The translations under genes and the position numbers were made by a program. The notes under the pieces were generated by a model. That model had not been told where the DNA came from and did no database searches. It saw only the letters and a program-made list of their open reading frames with translations. Shown here piece after piece: positions 35,187 to 43,634 of a DNA stretch of 64,000 nt (position 1 is the stretch's first letter; every line of letters begins with the position of its first letter). This DNA is from CAZYBU01 sp964645775 (GTDB lineage: Bacteria; Spirochaetota; UBA4802; UBA5550), in NCBI GenBank assembly GCA_964645775.1, contig CAZYBU010000005.1, positions 62,001-126,000 of the forward strand, written 5' to 3'.

Positions 35187-36401
35187 ATGGCAGAAGAACG
35201 AATATCCTACCGGGATGGAAAGATTAAGACGCCGGACCATCCGGTTATCCTGTTTATAGAAGGTGACGGGATCGGGCCTGATATATGGAGAGCTACCCGG
35301 ACCGTTCTTGATCGGGCTGTTTCCAGGGCCTACGGGGATAAACGGTCTATCGAGTGGAAGGAGATCCTGGCCGGCCAGAAGGCTTACGATCAGAAGGGGC
35401 AATGGCTTCCGGAGGAGACTCTTGAGTCTATCAGGGATTATAGTGTGGCCATCAAGGGGCCCCTGACCACCCCCGTGGGAGGAGGCATTCGAAGCATCAA
35501 CGTGGCCCTGAGGCAGATGCTGCGTCTCTATGCCTGTATCCGGCCTGTCCGCTATATCACGGGAGTACCCAGCCCTGTACGGCAGCCGGAGAACGTGGAC
35601 ATGGTTATCTTCCGCGAGAATATGGAGGATGTCTATGCCGGATACGAGTGGAAAGAGGGCTCGGACGAGGCGTCAAGACTTATCAACTTTCTTAACAGCG
35701 AGATGAAGACCGACCTTACTCCGGATACCGGAATCGGAATAAAACCGATCAGCATCAGCAATACTAAGAACCTGGTCCGTCAGGCTGTATCCTACGCCAT
35801 AACCAATAATCGTAAAAGCGTAACCCTTGTGCATAAGGGAAATATAATGAAGTTCACGGAAGGGGCCTTCAAGGAGTGGGGCTACGAAATCGCCCGGGAG
35901 GAATTCGGTGACGCCACCATTACGGAACAGCAGCTTTGGGATGAATTTGCCGGAACGGTCCCTGCCGGGAAGATCGTCATCAGGGACAGGATCGCTGACG
36001 CCATGTTTCAGCAGGTACTCCTCAGGCCGGTGGAATATGACGTTATAGCCACGCCCAACCTGAACGGAGACTATCTCTCTGACGCTCTGGCCGCACAGGT
36101 GGGTGGCCTGGGAATGGCCCCGGGAGCGAATATTGGCGACAATGAGGCCGTTTTTGAGGCAACCCACGGAACGGCCCCGAAGTACGCCGACCAGGACAAG
36201 GTTAATCCCGGTTCCCTGGTCCTTTCAGGAGAGATGATGCTCCGCTTTCTGGGCTGGGACGAGGCTGCCGACGGTGTGATCCAGGGCCTGGAGCGAACCA
36301 TAGCGCAGAAACGGGTCACCTACGACCTGGAACGTCAGATGGAGGGAGCGGAGCTTTTGAAATGTTCTGAATTCGGAGAGGCGGTGGCGGATAATATTTG
36401 A
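35187..36401 (+). CDS. icd: Isocitrate dehydrogenase (NADP type)
   Basis: A 404-aa TCA-cycle enzyme that decarboxylates isocitrate to 2-oxoglutarate. Motifs: IEGDGIGPDIW, the substrate loop GGIRSINVALRQMLRLYACIR split over residues 93-113, FRENMEDVYAGYEW, the catalytic Lys in LVHKGNIMKFTEGAF, and GTAPKYADQDKVNP at the cofactor site. ATG 35187 has AGAGG at good spacing; upstream in-frame codons are considered leader. The start could also be 35106. Confidence 0.95.
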   Translation: MAEERISYRDGKIKTPDHPVILFIEGDGIGPDIWRATRTVLDRAVSRAYGDKRSIEWKEILAGQKAYDQKGQWLPEETLESIRDYSVAIKGPLTTPVGGGIRSINVALRQMLRLYACIRPVRYITGVPSPVRQPENVDMVIFRENMEDVYAGYEWKEGSDEASRLINFLNSEMKTDLTPDTGIGIKPISISNTKNLVRQAVSYAITNNRKSVTLVHKGNIMKFTEGAFKEWGYEIAREEFGDATITEQQLWDEFAGTVPAGKIVIRDRIADAMFQQVLLRPVEYDVIATPNLNGDYLSDALAAQVGGLGMAPGANIGDNEAVFEATHGTAPKYADQDKVNPGSLVLSGEMMLRFLGWDEAADGVIQGLERTIAQKRVTYDLERQMEGAELLKCSEFGEAVADNI

Positions 36402-36455
36402 CCCGGTACAGCCGGGTTTATAACAGGGATTCCCTGACGCCACCGGTAAACATAC

Positions 36456-37316
36456 ATGAAACGTTATACCATCCTTCTTCTCGTTCCCATTCTTCTCTTC
36501 ATGAGCGGGTGCAGGGAAACCACGGCGAAGATTCTTTACCGTACCCTGGAATGGCGGATCAACAGTGAGATAGATGATTATTTCGATCTTACTAACGAAG
36601 AAGAGGCGAAGCTTAAGAAAACGGTCCGAGGTCATCTGAACTGGTATCGTGTTTACGGGCTGGATGACCTTATTACTCTTCTCCGCATGACAAGGAAGTA
36701 TCTGCAGGAAGGAGGGATCACTCCGGGCGAGTTCCGTGAAGTAATCGTATTCATGGAACGGCACAGGGACCGGGTTCAGTCCAGGATTATTCCCGATGTC
36801 GTCGATTTTCTCCGCAATCTCAGGGATGAACAGATTGCCCATCTCCGAAAAACGCTGGAAAAGGACGAAAAGGAAATCATCGAAGAGATGAAGCGTTCCA
36901 GGGAAGAGAAGATGGAGGAATGGAAGGACTCCATGATGAAGGGACTGAAATTTGTGCTGGGTGATGTCACGGAAGAACAGAAAAGGATCCTTACGGATAC
37001 GTACCGCCGGATGCCGGATACCGGCCGTGAATACCTGGCCCACCGGAAAAAGATGAATCGACGCTTCATCGAACTTCTGGAGGAGAGAAAAAACCTTGAA
37101 GAAAAAACCTTCAGAAAAAGGCTCCTTGCTCTTGTTGAAAGCTATGAGAAGGACCGTTCAGCGGAATACCGGGCGAAAGAGCGGAAAGCCAGAAAGCTGG
37201 TTCTCCAGGGCATGAAACGTTTTGATGAATCACTGACCCCCGTCCAGAGAGAACATGGCGTGGAACGTATCGATCTAATCATAGAGATGGTCCGGGCTTT
37301 GAGGGAGGGGGAGTAG
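36456..37316 (+). CDS. DUF6279-like lipoprotein
   Basis: A 286-aa predicted lipoprotein: the signal peptide ends in a lipobox LFMSGC (Cys near residue 19). The mature region begins with LEWRINSEIDDYFDLTNEEEAKL, the pattern of DUF6279 lipoproteins, and continues as long charged helices typical of that family. Function is unknown. It follows icd by 54 nt and could share its transcript, though no functional link is apparent. The ribosome site is weak. Confidence 0.72.
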   Translation: MKRYTILLLVPILLFMSGCRETTAKILYRTLEWRINSEIDDYFDLTNEEEAKLKKTVRGHLNWYRVYGLDDLITLLRMTRKYLQEGGITPGEFREVIVFMERHRDRVQSRIIPDVVDFLRNLRDEQIAHLRKTLEKDEKEIIEEMKRSREEKMEEWKDSMMKGLKFVLGDVTEEQKRILTDTYRRMPDTGREYLAHRKKMNRRFIELLEERKNLEEKTFRKRLLALVESYEKDRSAEYRAKERKARKLVLQGMKRFDESLTPVQREHGVERIDLIIEMVRALREGE

Positions 37317-37361
37317 GATTTAGGTATCAGGTGGTGCAATCGATACATAACCCATCACTCA

Positions 37362-37742
37362 TTACTCATCACTTAATAAAAAAATAAAAACAATCTCCCC
37401 TGAACCGTAAACCGCTCGTATAAATCCCTCAAACCAGGTCCCGGATGAATCGACAAGCCAGAAATAGAGTGCCGCAAGACCAAGGACAAGACACCATGAG
37501 GCGTGAATATCCAGGAGATAGAGATGAATAACCCTGTTCTTTTCCCTTCCATACCAGAGGCCCGCGAGGTGCCAGGATAAAAGCCCGGCCAGTGTAATTC
37601 CGAGAAGGAGGGCGGGCAGTTTTCCCCACATAAGGGACACCTGTACCATGAGTAGACTTATCTCAGCGTAAAGGATAGACGCGAAGATGGCGGCCGGTTT
37701 AACGAAGGAACGGTACCCGGCCAGGTTCCTTAAAATCTCCAT
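37362..37742 (-). CDS. Small membrane protein, function unknown
   Basis: A 126-aa protein with about four hydrophobic helices: residues 15-35, 42-62, 75-98 and 105-124. It resembles the size and layout of many uncharacterised integral membrane proteins, but I recognise no family. It is divergent from rluD, and its C-terminal end lies 45 nt from the lipoprotein gene. Confidence 0.6.
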   Translation of the reverse strand: MEILRNLAGYRSFVKPAAIFASILYAEISLLMVQVSLMWGKLPALLLGITLAGLLSWHLAGLWYGREKNRVIHLYLLDIHASWCLVLGLAALYFWLVDSSGTWFEGFIRAVYGSGEIVFIFLLSDE

Positions 37743-37832
37743 GGATCAATGGTGCCTGGTGTGGCCGGGAATGTCAAGAGAAGGAAAGTCAAATACCTTG
37801 ACGAAAGGTATAAAACGGAGCAGGATATCTTC

Positions 37833-38807
37833 ATGGATAGGAACGAACAGATTGAGGTTCTTGTTCCCACCGAGTTTGAAGGGGAACGTGTCGATCGTTT
37901 TCTTGCTTCTTCTCTCGAGCTTGACATGTCACGGAACTATATCCAGAAACTGATTGGTGAAGGACTCCTGAAGGTCAACGATGGGACCGTTAAATCCAGT
38001 TACAGATGCAGGGAAGACGACAGGGTAACCCTGTTCATTCCGGCCCCGGAAGAGTTGAAGCTGATACCCTGGGAGGCAGACCTCGATTTTCTGTACCGGG
38101 ATGATCATGTGGCCGTGATAAACAAGCCTGCCGGGATGCTCGTTCATCCTGGGGCCGGTAACCGGGAGAGGACCCTGGTAAACGCACTCGTTCATCATTT
38201 CGATTCACTGCCGATTATAGGCGGAGAGTATCGTCCGGGTATTGTTCATCGCCTGGACAGGGACACGGCCGGAGTCATGGTTATTGCCCTGACGGAGAAA
38301 GCGCACAGGTCTCTTTCCCGGGACTTCGCGGAACGCAACATTGAGAAACGGTATCTGGCTCTGGTTACGGGCCGAAGGAACCGACCGGAAGGAATGATCG
38401 AACTCCCCCTGGGGCGCCATCCGAAATATGGACACAAGATGACGGTACGGGATGACGGGCGTGAGGCCAGGACCGGGTTCCGTGTGGTCCTGTCCTGGGA
38501 GGGGAGAGGGGAGGTTTTTACCGCGCTTGAAGTTAACCTTCACACCGGCAGGACACACCAGATACGGGTCCATCTTTCCGCCACCGGCACTCCCGTTGTG
38601 GCGGACCCCATCTACTCAAAAAAATGGAAAAAGTACAGGGAGGATCGTCTCATGCTACAGTCGATGAGGATAGCCTTCATGCATCCGGTTGAAAAAAAAA
38701 GGATGACTTTTTCCGTTCCCCCTGCGGATCATATCAGGAGATTTCTTGTACGATGGGAGGGGCCGCCTCCTGAGGATTTCCTCGATTCTCTGAAAAATGA
38801 CTCATGA
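37833..38807 (+). CDS. rluD: RluD-type large-subunit pseudouridine synthase
   Basis: A 324-aa enzyme with an N-terminal S4 RNA-binding domain (RVDRFLASSLELDMSRNYIQKLI, residues about 16-38) and a catalytic domain. The catalytic Asp lies in HRLDRDTAGVMVIA, preceded by INKPAGMLVHPG, and the late motif HTGRTHQIRVHL is also present. It would make pseudouridines in 23S rRNA (helix 69 for RluD proper). ATG 37833 has AGGA upstream and gives the normal family start. Confidence 0.93.
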   Translation: MDRNEQIEVLVPTEFEGERVDRFLASSLELDMSRNYIQKLIGEGLLKVNDGTVKSSYRCREDDRVTLFIPAPEELKLIPWEADLDFLYRDDHVAVINKPAGMLVHPGAGNRERTLVNALVHHFDSLPIIGGEYRPGIVHRLDRDTAGVMVIALTEKAHRSLSRDFAERNIEKRYLALVTGRRNRPEGMIELPLGRHPKYGHKMTVRDDGREARTGFRVVLSWEGRGEVFTALEVNLHTGRTHQIRVHLSATGTPVVADPIYSKKWKKYREDRLMLQSMRIAFMHPVEKKRMTFSVPPADHIRRFLVRWEGPPPEDFLDSLKNDS

Positions 38808-38872
38808 CCCGGCAATGAGCCCCGACTATGTAATAGATATATCTGCCTTCAATAAGGGGAGGGAATGAAACG

Positions 38873-39697
38873 ATGAACCTGGGAACTCTCAGGGCCAAAA
38901 TTCATGAGATCATCTTTGAGAGTGAAACGCCTATCGGGCGCCTCTTTGATATTGTTCTTATTGTAGTTATCCTGGCAAGTGTTATTACCGTCCTCCTGGA
39001 GAGTGTGGCCTCCATACGGAGTCTCCATGGAGATATTCTTCTAACCATCGAATGGGTCTTCACCATTCTCTTTACCGTGGAATATATCCTGCGTTTATTC
39101 TCCGTGCGCAGGCCCCTGTCCTACGCCTTCAGTTTCTTCGGTATCGTGGATCTGCTCTCCATCCTGCCGACCTATCTGGATTTATTTATGGGAGACATGC
39201 ACTACTTCATGGTTATCCGTACCCTGAGGATGCTTCGGATCTTCCGTATACTGAAACTGGTGAAATTCGTCTCCAGCGGTAACGTGATCCTGACCGCCCT
39301 GAGGAACAGCAGGTACAAGATCATTATTTTCCTCTTCGCCATTATGAATCTGGTTGTGATCCTCGGCGCTCTTATGTATCTGATTGAGGGGGAAGAGAAC
39401 GGTTTTACCAGCATTCCGAGGAGTATCTACTGGGCGGTGGTGACCCTCACCACGGTAGGATACGGTGACATAGCCCCGAAAACGATTTTTGGTCAGTTTG
39501 TGGCCACCCTGATCATGATTATGGGATACGGAATTATCGCCGTGCCGACAGGCATCGTGACAGCTGAATTTACCCGGAACCAGGGAACGGAAAGGATATA
39601 TCAGGAGGCCTGTCCTGCCTGCGGTCGTGTCGGTCATGAATGGGGCGCGAAATTCTGCATGCATTGCGGTTCTCCTCTTCACCCGGAGGGTTACTGA
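38873..39697 (+). CDS. Voltage-gated-type potassium channel with C-terminal zinc ribbon
   Basis: A 274-aa six-helix cation channel. S1-S3 lie at about residues 23-105, S4 at 113-132 carries regularly spaced arginines (RTLRMLRIFRILKLVKF), the pore helix and the potassium filter TVGYGD are at 194-199, and S6 is at 207-232. After S6 comes a short four-cysteine zinc ribbon, CPAC at 247-250 and CMHC at 262-265, in place of an RCK/TrkA-N regulatory domain. GGGAGGG precedes the ATG. It stands alone; the three palindromes lie just after its stop. Confidence 0.92.
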   Translation: MNLGTLRAKIHEIIFESETPIGRLFDIVLIVVILASVITVLLESVASIRSLHGDILLTIEWVFTILFTVEYILRLFSVRRPLSYAFSFFGIVDLLSILPTYLDLFMGDMHYFMVIRTLRMLRIFRILKLVKFVSSGNVILTALRNSRYKIIIFLFAIMNLVVILGALMYLIEGEENGFTSIPRSIYWAVVTLTTVGYGDIAPKTIFGQFVATLIMIMGYGIIAVPTGIVTAEFTRNQGTERIYQEACPACGRVGHEWGAKFCMHCGSPLHPEGY

Positions 39698-39706
39698 CCG
39701 GCGGGA

Positions 39707-39803
39707 CCGATAACTATCGGTCTTATGGCAGGAAAACTGTTTTATGAACCGATAACTATCGGTCAGTATCGACTTTCGGGGCGACTATACCGATAACTAT
39801 CGA
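39707..39803. repeat. Three evenly spaced copies of a 14-nt palindrome
   Basis: CCGATAACTATCGG occurs at 39707-39720 and 39749-39762, with a third copy CCGATAACTATCGA at 39790-39803. The copies are 42 and 41 bp apart, about four helical turns. In the first copy the symmetry extends to 18 bp (GACCGATAACTATCGGTC). They lie between the convergent channel and trpS genes. Could be protein-binding sites or small hairpins acting as terminators. Confidence 0.8.
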
Positions 39804-39816
39804 TATACTGTCCGGT

Positions 39817-40785
39817 TTACCAGGCGATTCCGGTCAATGTTCGTACTTTATCCAGGGTTTCGAGGGCCACGAGGCGAGTTTTTTCAGCCCCATTCTTTAA
39901 GATATCCCGTACTGAACCCGGGTCCGAGGCCAGTTCCTTTCGTTTCTCCCTGTAGGGCCGGAAATATTCCCATACCAGCTCAAAGAGTTCCTTCTTGGCC
40001 TCTCCGTAGCCCATTCCTCCCGCCAGATAACGATCCCTCATGTTTTCGATACCTTTTGGATCGGCGAAAAGCCGGTAAAGGGCGAAAACGGAACATGTTT
40101 CCGGGTCCTTGGGATCTTCCACGGGTGTGGAATCAGTTACAATTTTCATGATCTTCTTTTTCAGGGGCTTTTCATCTTCGAAGATATTGATAGTGTTTCC
40201 GTAGCTCTTTGACATCTTATGACCGTCTATGCCGGGTATGACGGCCACGGTTTCTGATATACGGGGTTCGGGAAGGGTAAAGACTTCCCCATAGGTATTG
40301 TTGAAACGTTCGGCTATATCCCGGGTGATCTCGATATGCTGTTTCTGGTCCCTGCCAACAGGAATGATCTCCGCGTTGTAAAGAAGTATATCAGACGCCA
40401 TGAGGATCGGGTAAATGTAAAGACCACTGTTGGGAACAATTCCACGCGCTACCTTGTCCTTGTAACTGTGGCTCCTTTCGAGAAGACCGAGAGACGTATG
40501 ACAGGAGAGAATCCAGGTCAGCTCAGCGACTTCATTCACATCGGACTGAACCCAGAAATGGCACTTGTCCGGATCAAGGCCGAGGGCCAGAAAATCGATA
40601 GCTGCCTCGACGGTGTTGCTTCGAAGTTCTTCTCCGTCATGGAGAGTGGTCATGGCATGGTAGTTTACCAGGAAAACGAAAAGATCATGCTCCTCCTGGT
40701 ATTCGATCATTGGCTTCATCATGGCGAAATAATTGCCTATATGGAGGGTTCCGGAAGGTTGGATTCCTGAAAGAATGCGAGACAT
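39817..40785 (-). CDS. trpS: Tryptophanyl-tRNA synthetase
   Basis: A 322-aa class I synthetase that charges tRNA-Trp. Signature motifs: GIQPSGTLHIGNYF near the N terminus (HIGH-type) and GHKMSKSYGN (KMSKS). The start is ATG 40785 with GGAG upstream; the reading frame stays open for another 140 codons upstream, but that part has no family similarity. The matching tRNA-Trp gene is at 90-162. The leader 40786-40987, shared with the divergent sensor gene, is AT-rich and contains no obvious T-box. Confidence 0.97.
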   Translation of the reverse strand: MSRILSGIQPSGTLHIGNYFAMMKPMIEYQEEHDLFVFLVNYHAMTTLHDGEELRSNTVEAAIDFLALGLDPDKCHFWVQSDVNEVAELTWILSCHTSLGLLERSHSYKDKVARGIVPNSGLYIYPILMASDILLYNAEIIPVGRDQKQHIEITRDIAERFNNTYGEVFTLPEPRISETVAVIPGIDGHKMSKSYGNTINIFEDEKPLKKKIMKIVTDSTPVEDPKDPETCSVFALYRLFADPKGIENMRDRYLAGGMGYGEAKKELFELVWEYFRPYREKRKELASDPGSVRDILKNGAEKTRLVALETLDKVRTLTGIAW

Positions 40786-40987
40786 GATAACTCCTGAAAT
40801 GGTTAAGTTTTTCCCAAGATGTCTGTGTATCTGTAAAAGGCAGGGCCGTACGTCAATTGAAAAACAACGCATTATGCTCCAGTTCATTATATTATCTTTA
40901 TAACGGTTCGGTATCAAAAAAGGAGTAATTATACTTGCTTCAGGGGCATAACTCTGAAAGATAATATCCGTATTCCAGGAGAGAACC

Positions 40988-43243
40988 ATGAGGCATCGCG
41001 GTCGAACTATCGGTATCCTTCTCTTTTCCGCTGTAATCGTGCTTGCCGGCGATGTGTCTCTTGCGGACCTGCCTGTGGACCTGACAGCATCTCCCGCGTA
41101 CATTACATCAGGTTTTGACCGGACGAAGATTTCGTCCATACCTGAGGATTTTTCCCGCTGGCACAGGATCAATGGTGTAACTAACAGCGAACGTAACCTG
41201 CGCATTTCTGAATTGGAACTTCCGGGAACGCCTCAAAGACATTTCCTGAGCTTAAAGGATTATCCCCCGCGTGAGTATACCATACTTATCCCTTTTCATC
41301 TGACGGAAAAGGAGATAGATTCCCGGCCCATGGGGCTCTTTCTGGTGAGTATAGGGATTAACTGGGAGATATTTATAAATGGTCACAGGATCGCCGCGGA
41401 GGTTCACCGGGGAGCGGAGGGCGCGATAAAGATTCCACGGGCCGTGGAAAATAGAATGTTTCATATTGATCCAGATTACCTTAAGCCGGGTCAGAACATT
41501 CTTGCCTTTCGAATCATTGGAACACCTGTCATGAAACATACCGGCTTCCTGTTGAAGGGGCCCTACCTGATTGGTGACTGCCGCGAACTTCAGGAAATGA
41601 TGAACCCGGTACTCTCCATGATGCTTATAGGAATCTATCTCTTCATCGGTATATACCATCTCTTTCTTTTTATTATCCGCAGAAGTGAAGACCACAACCT
41701 CTACTTCGGTTTATTTGCCGTAGCTGTCTTCTGCTACATGGTGATTCGAACAGAATATATTTATGATCTGATAATGAATACCGAGCTGATCCTTCGGCTG
41801 GAGTTTTCCGTACTCTACACCATACCTCCTTTTTTCACTTTATTCCTGGAGCGGATTTTAATCAAAAGGATTTCACGAGTTACGATTGGCTGGTCATTGT
41901 TCAGTCTTTTACTTATAGTATTGACGGTCTGGCCGCCGGCTTCATTCATCCAGGATATACTTCTAATCTGGCAGGTAACGGTTTTTATACCTCTCGCATA
42001 TTATATCGGGTATGTTCTGTTTTTTACCTTTATTGTCAGGGTCAAAGAGACAAGGCGGAAAATGATCAAGAATGAGATATCCTCCTCCCTTCTTCGTGCT
42101 ATCGGTTCCACCATTTACAGGACGACCCCGGGGAACCTGACCATCGGTGTAACCGTAGCCGTGATCGGACTGGTGTTCGATATTCTGGATTCGATGTTCT
42201 TTGCGACCGGGGTGGTGTTGAGCCAGTACAGTTTCTTTATACTTGTTATCAGTATTATGCTTATCCTGGCAAACAGGTTCCAGTATATACACAGAAGGGT
42301 AGAAGTGTTGAATCGTGATCTTGAAAACCGCGTGGAAGAACTGAACCTCGCCTACATGAAGATACGATTATCAGAAGAGCGATACCGTATGCTTGTCGAG
42401 GGGTCGGATGACATTATCCTCTCCATGGACCGGAACGGTATTCTTCAGGCGGCCAACCATGCCCTGAAAAAACACCTGGGAATGGACCCCGATTCCATAG
42501 AGGGCACCTCCTTTCTGGACCTTTTACAGGAGTCGACCGATGATCGTTTTTCTGCCCGGGTCTTTCGTGAGAAAATGGAACAGCTGGATGTAAGTGACAG
42601 ACCGGTCACGTTCCGTGCCCGTTTCCAGACCCATATCGGAGCCGAAGCAAAGGAGATGCAGGTTCGCCTGGAGAAAGTAGGCAAAGAGGGGGGAGTTGAA
42701 GTCCTGGGCAAGGCGTCTCAGGTGACGGACGATATTCTGACCGGTTATTTCGTTTCAGAGAGGTTGAAGTATCGAATCGCGAATTACCTTATGATGGCAG
42801 AGGATATCAGCCACAGGATAACCCGGAACCTGAAGCGTTATATGACCCGGAACAAAATTATGCTTATACGCCTTGCCCTCAGGGAGATCATCATAAATGC
42901 CATAGAACATGGTAACCTGGGTATCACTTACGAGGAGAAGACTGAGGCTCAGGAAGAAGACCGCTATCTGGAGCTGGTAGCGGAAAGACAGCTCGATCCC
43001 GCGAGAAATGAAAAACGGGTTGAGATTGAGTACACAATCAAGCCGGACATCATTCAGTACAGAATAACAGACGAGGGTAAGGGGTTCGACTACGGAAAAT
43101 ATGTAGCCGGAGATACGAAGGAGGCGGATACCGGGTATCATCAGCATGGGCGGGGGATTGCCATGGCCCTTAATGTTTTCGATACCATTCAGTATAATAA
43201 TAAAGGTAACCAGGTCCTCCTGATAAAAGATATTTCATCCTGA
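40988..43243 (+). CDS. 7TMR-DISM sensor with PAS and RsbW-like ATPase domains
   Basis: A 751-aa membrane receptor. A signal peptide (residues 1-26) is followed by an extracytoplasmic 7TMR-DISMED2-like jelly-roll domain (about 50-195), seven transmembrane helices of the 7TMR-DISM family (about 205-430), a coiled-coil linker, a PAS domain (about 460-575, EERYRMLVEGSDDIILSMD) and a C-terminal GHKL ATPase (about 590-751). The ATPase has N box ALREIIINAIEHGN, G1 DEGKGFDYG and G2 GRGIAMAL. No His-phosphoacceptor helix is visible, and the ATPase resembles RsbW/SpoIIAB, so the output may be serine phosphorylation of a STAS protein. AGGAG precedes the ATG. Confidence 0.85.
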   Translation: MRHRGRTIGILLFSAVIVLAGDVSLADLPVDLTASPAYITSGFDRTKISSIPEDFSRWHRINGVTNSERNLRISELELPGTPQRHFLSLKDYPPREYTILIPFHLTEKEIDSRPMGLFLVSIGINWEIFINGHRIAAEVHRGAEGAIKIPRAVENRMFHIDPDYLKPGQNILAFRIIGTPVMKHTGFLLKGPYLIGDCRELQEMMNPVLSMMLIGIYLFIGIYHLFLFIIRRSEDHNLYFGLFAVAVFCYMVIRTEYIYDLIMNTELILRLEFSVLYTIPPFFTLFLERILIKRISRVTIGWSLFSLLLIVLTVWPPASFIQDILLIWQVTVFIPLAYYIGYVLFFTFIVRVKETRRKMIKNEISSSLLRAIGSTIYRTTPGNLTIGVTVAVIGLVFDILDSMFFATGVVLSQYSFFILVISIMLILANRFQYIHRRVEVLNRDLENRVEELNLAYMKIRLSEERYRMLVEGSDDIILSMDRNGILQAANHALKKHLGMDPDSIEGTSFLDLLQESTDDRFSARVFREKMEQLDVSDRPVTFRARFQTHIGAEAKEMQVRLEKVGKEGGVEVLGKASQVTDDILTGYFVSERLKYRIANYLMMAEDISHRITRNLKRYMTRNKIMLIRLALREIIINAIEHGNLGITYEEKTEAQEEDRYLELVAERQLDPARNEKRVEIEYTIKPDIIQYRITDEGKGFDYGKYVAGDTKEADTGYHQHGRGIAMALNVFDTIQYNNKGNQVLLIKDISS

Positions 43244-43366
43244 AAAATACTTCCTGAAGTCGCGGTTTCTGCTGGAATAATGGAGGCTGCAATTTTATGA
43301 CTTGCCATCCTGTTAAATTTTTTATACACTTGTTCCATCAAACTGATGTATCTGGGAGGATGGTAT

Positions 43367-43600
43367 ATGAAGAAGAATCTTGGAGCCGAAGACAGGGTAT
43401 TGAGGGTCCTGGTCGGTGTCGCATTTCTTGTAAACATAATCGTGATAACGCCCGGACTCGTGGGGACCATTGTCCTGGCGGTTCTCGGTATCGCCCTGAC
43501 AGTTACGGGGATTCTCGGTTTTTGTTCCCTTTATATCCCCTTTAAGATCGATACACGAAGTTTTTTCGAAAAACAGGAAGACAGCGCAGGGAAAGCCTGA
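43367..43600 (+). CDS. DUF2892 (YgaP-like) membrane protein
   Basis: A 77-aa protein with two transmembrane helices, a basic N terminus (MKKNLGAEDRVLRVLVG) and the family feature GFCSLYIPFKI, with a Cys between the second helix and the tail. DUF2892 domains are found alone or fused to rhodanese domains (YgaP) and are linked to sulfur chemistry; here it is alone. ATG 43367 is chosen from GGGAGG upstream. Confidence 0.85.
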   Translation: MKKNLGAEDRVLRVLVGVAFLVNIIVITPGLVGTIVLAVLGIALTVTGILGFCSLYIPFKIDTRSFFEKQEDSAGKA

Positions 43601-43634
43601 TCCAGGTCGTCCCTGCATGTTATGTCATTGAGCA

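Noticed and set aside
34197..35402. A longer version of the DUF89 gene starting at 35402
   Set aside because: The family start (MNCDTGCYSCLMRQ) at 35087 has a good ribosome site, and the extra 105 codons overlap the icd gene and its leader.
39707..39803. A CRISPR array or att site
   Set aside because: The 14-nt palindromes are too short for CRISPR repeats and there is no integrase or mobile element nearby.
40786..41205. A 140-codon N-terminal extension of trpS
   Set aside because: TrpRS starts with the SRILSGIQPSG segment at 40785, which has GGAG upstream; the extension has no similarity to any synthetase part and overlaps the divergent sensor gene.
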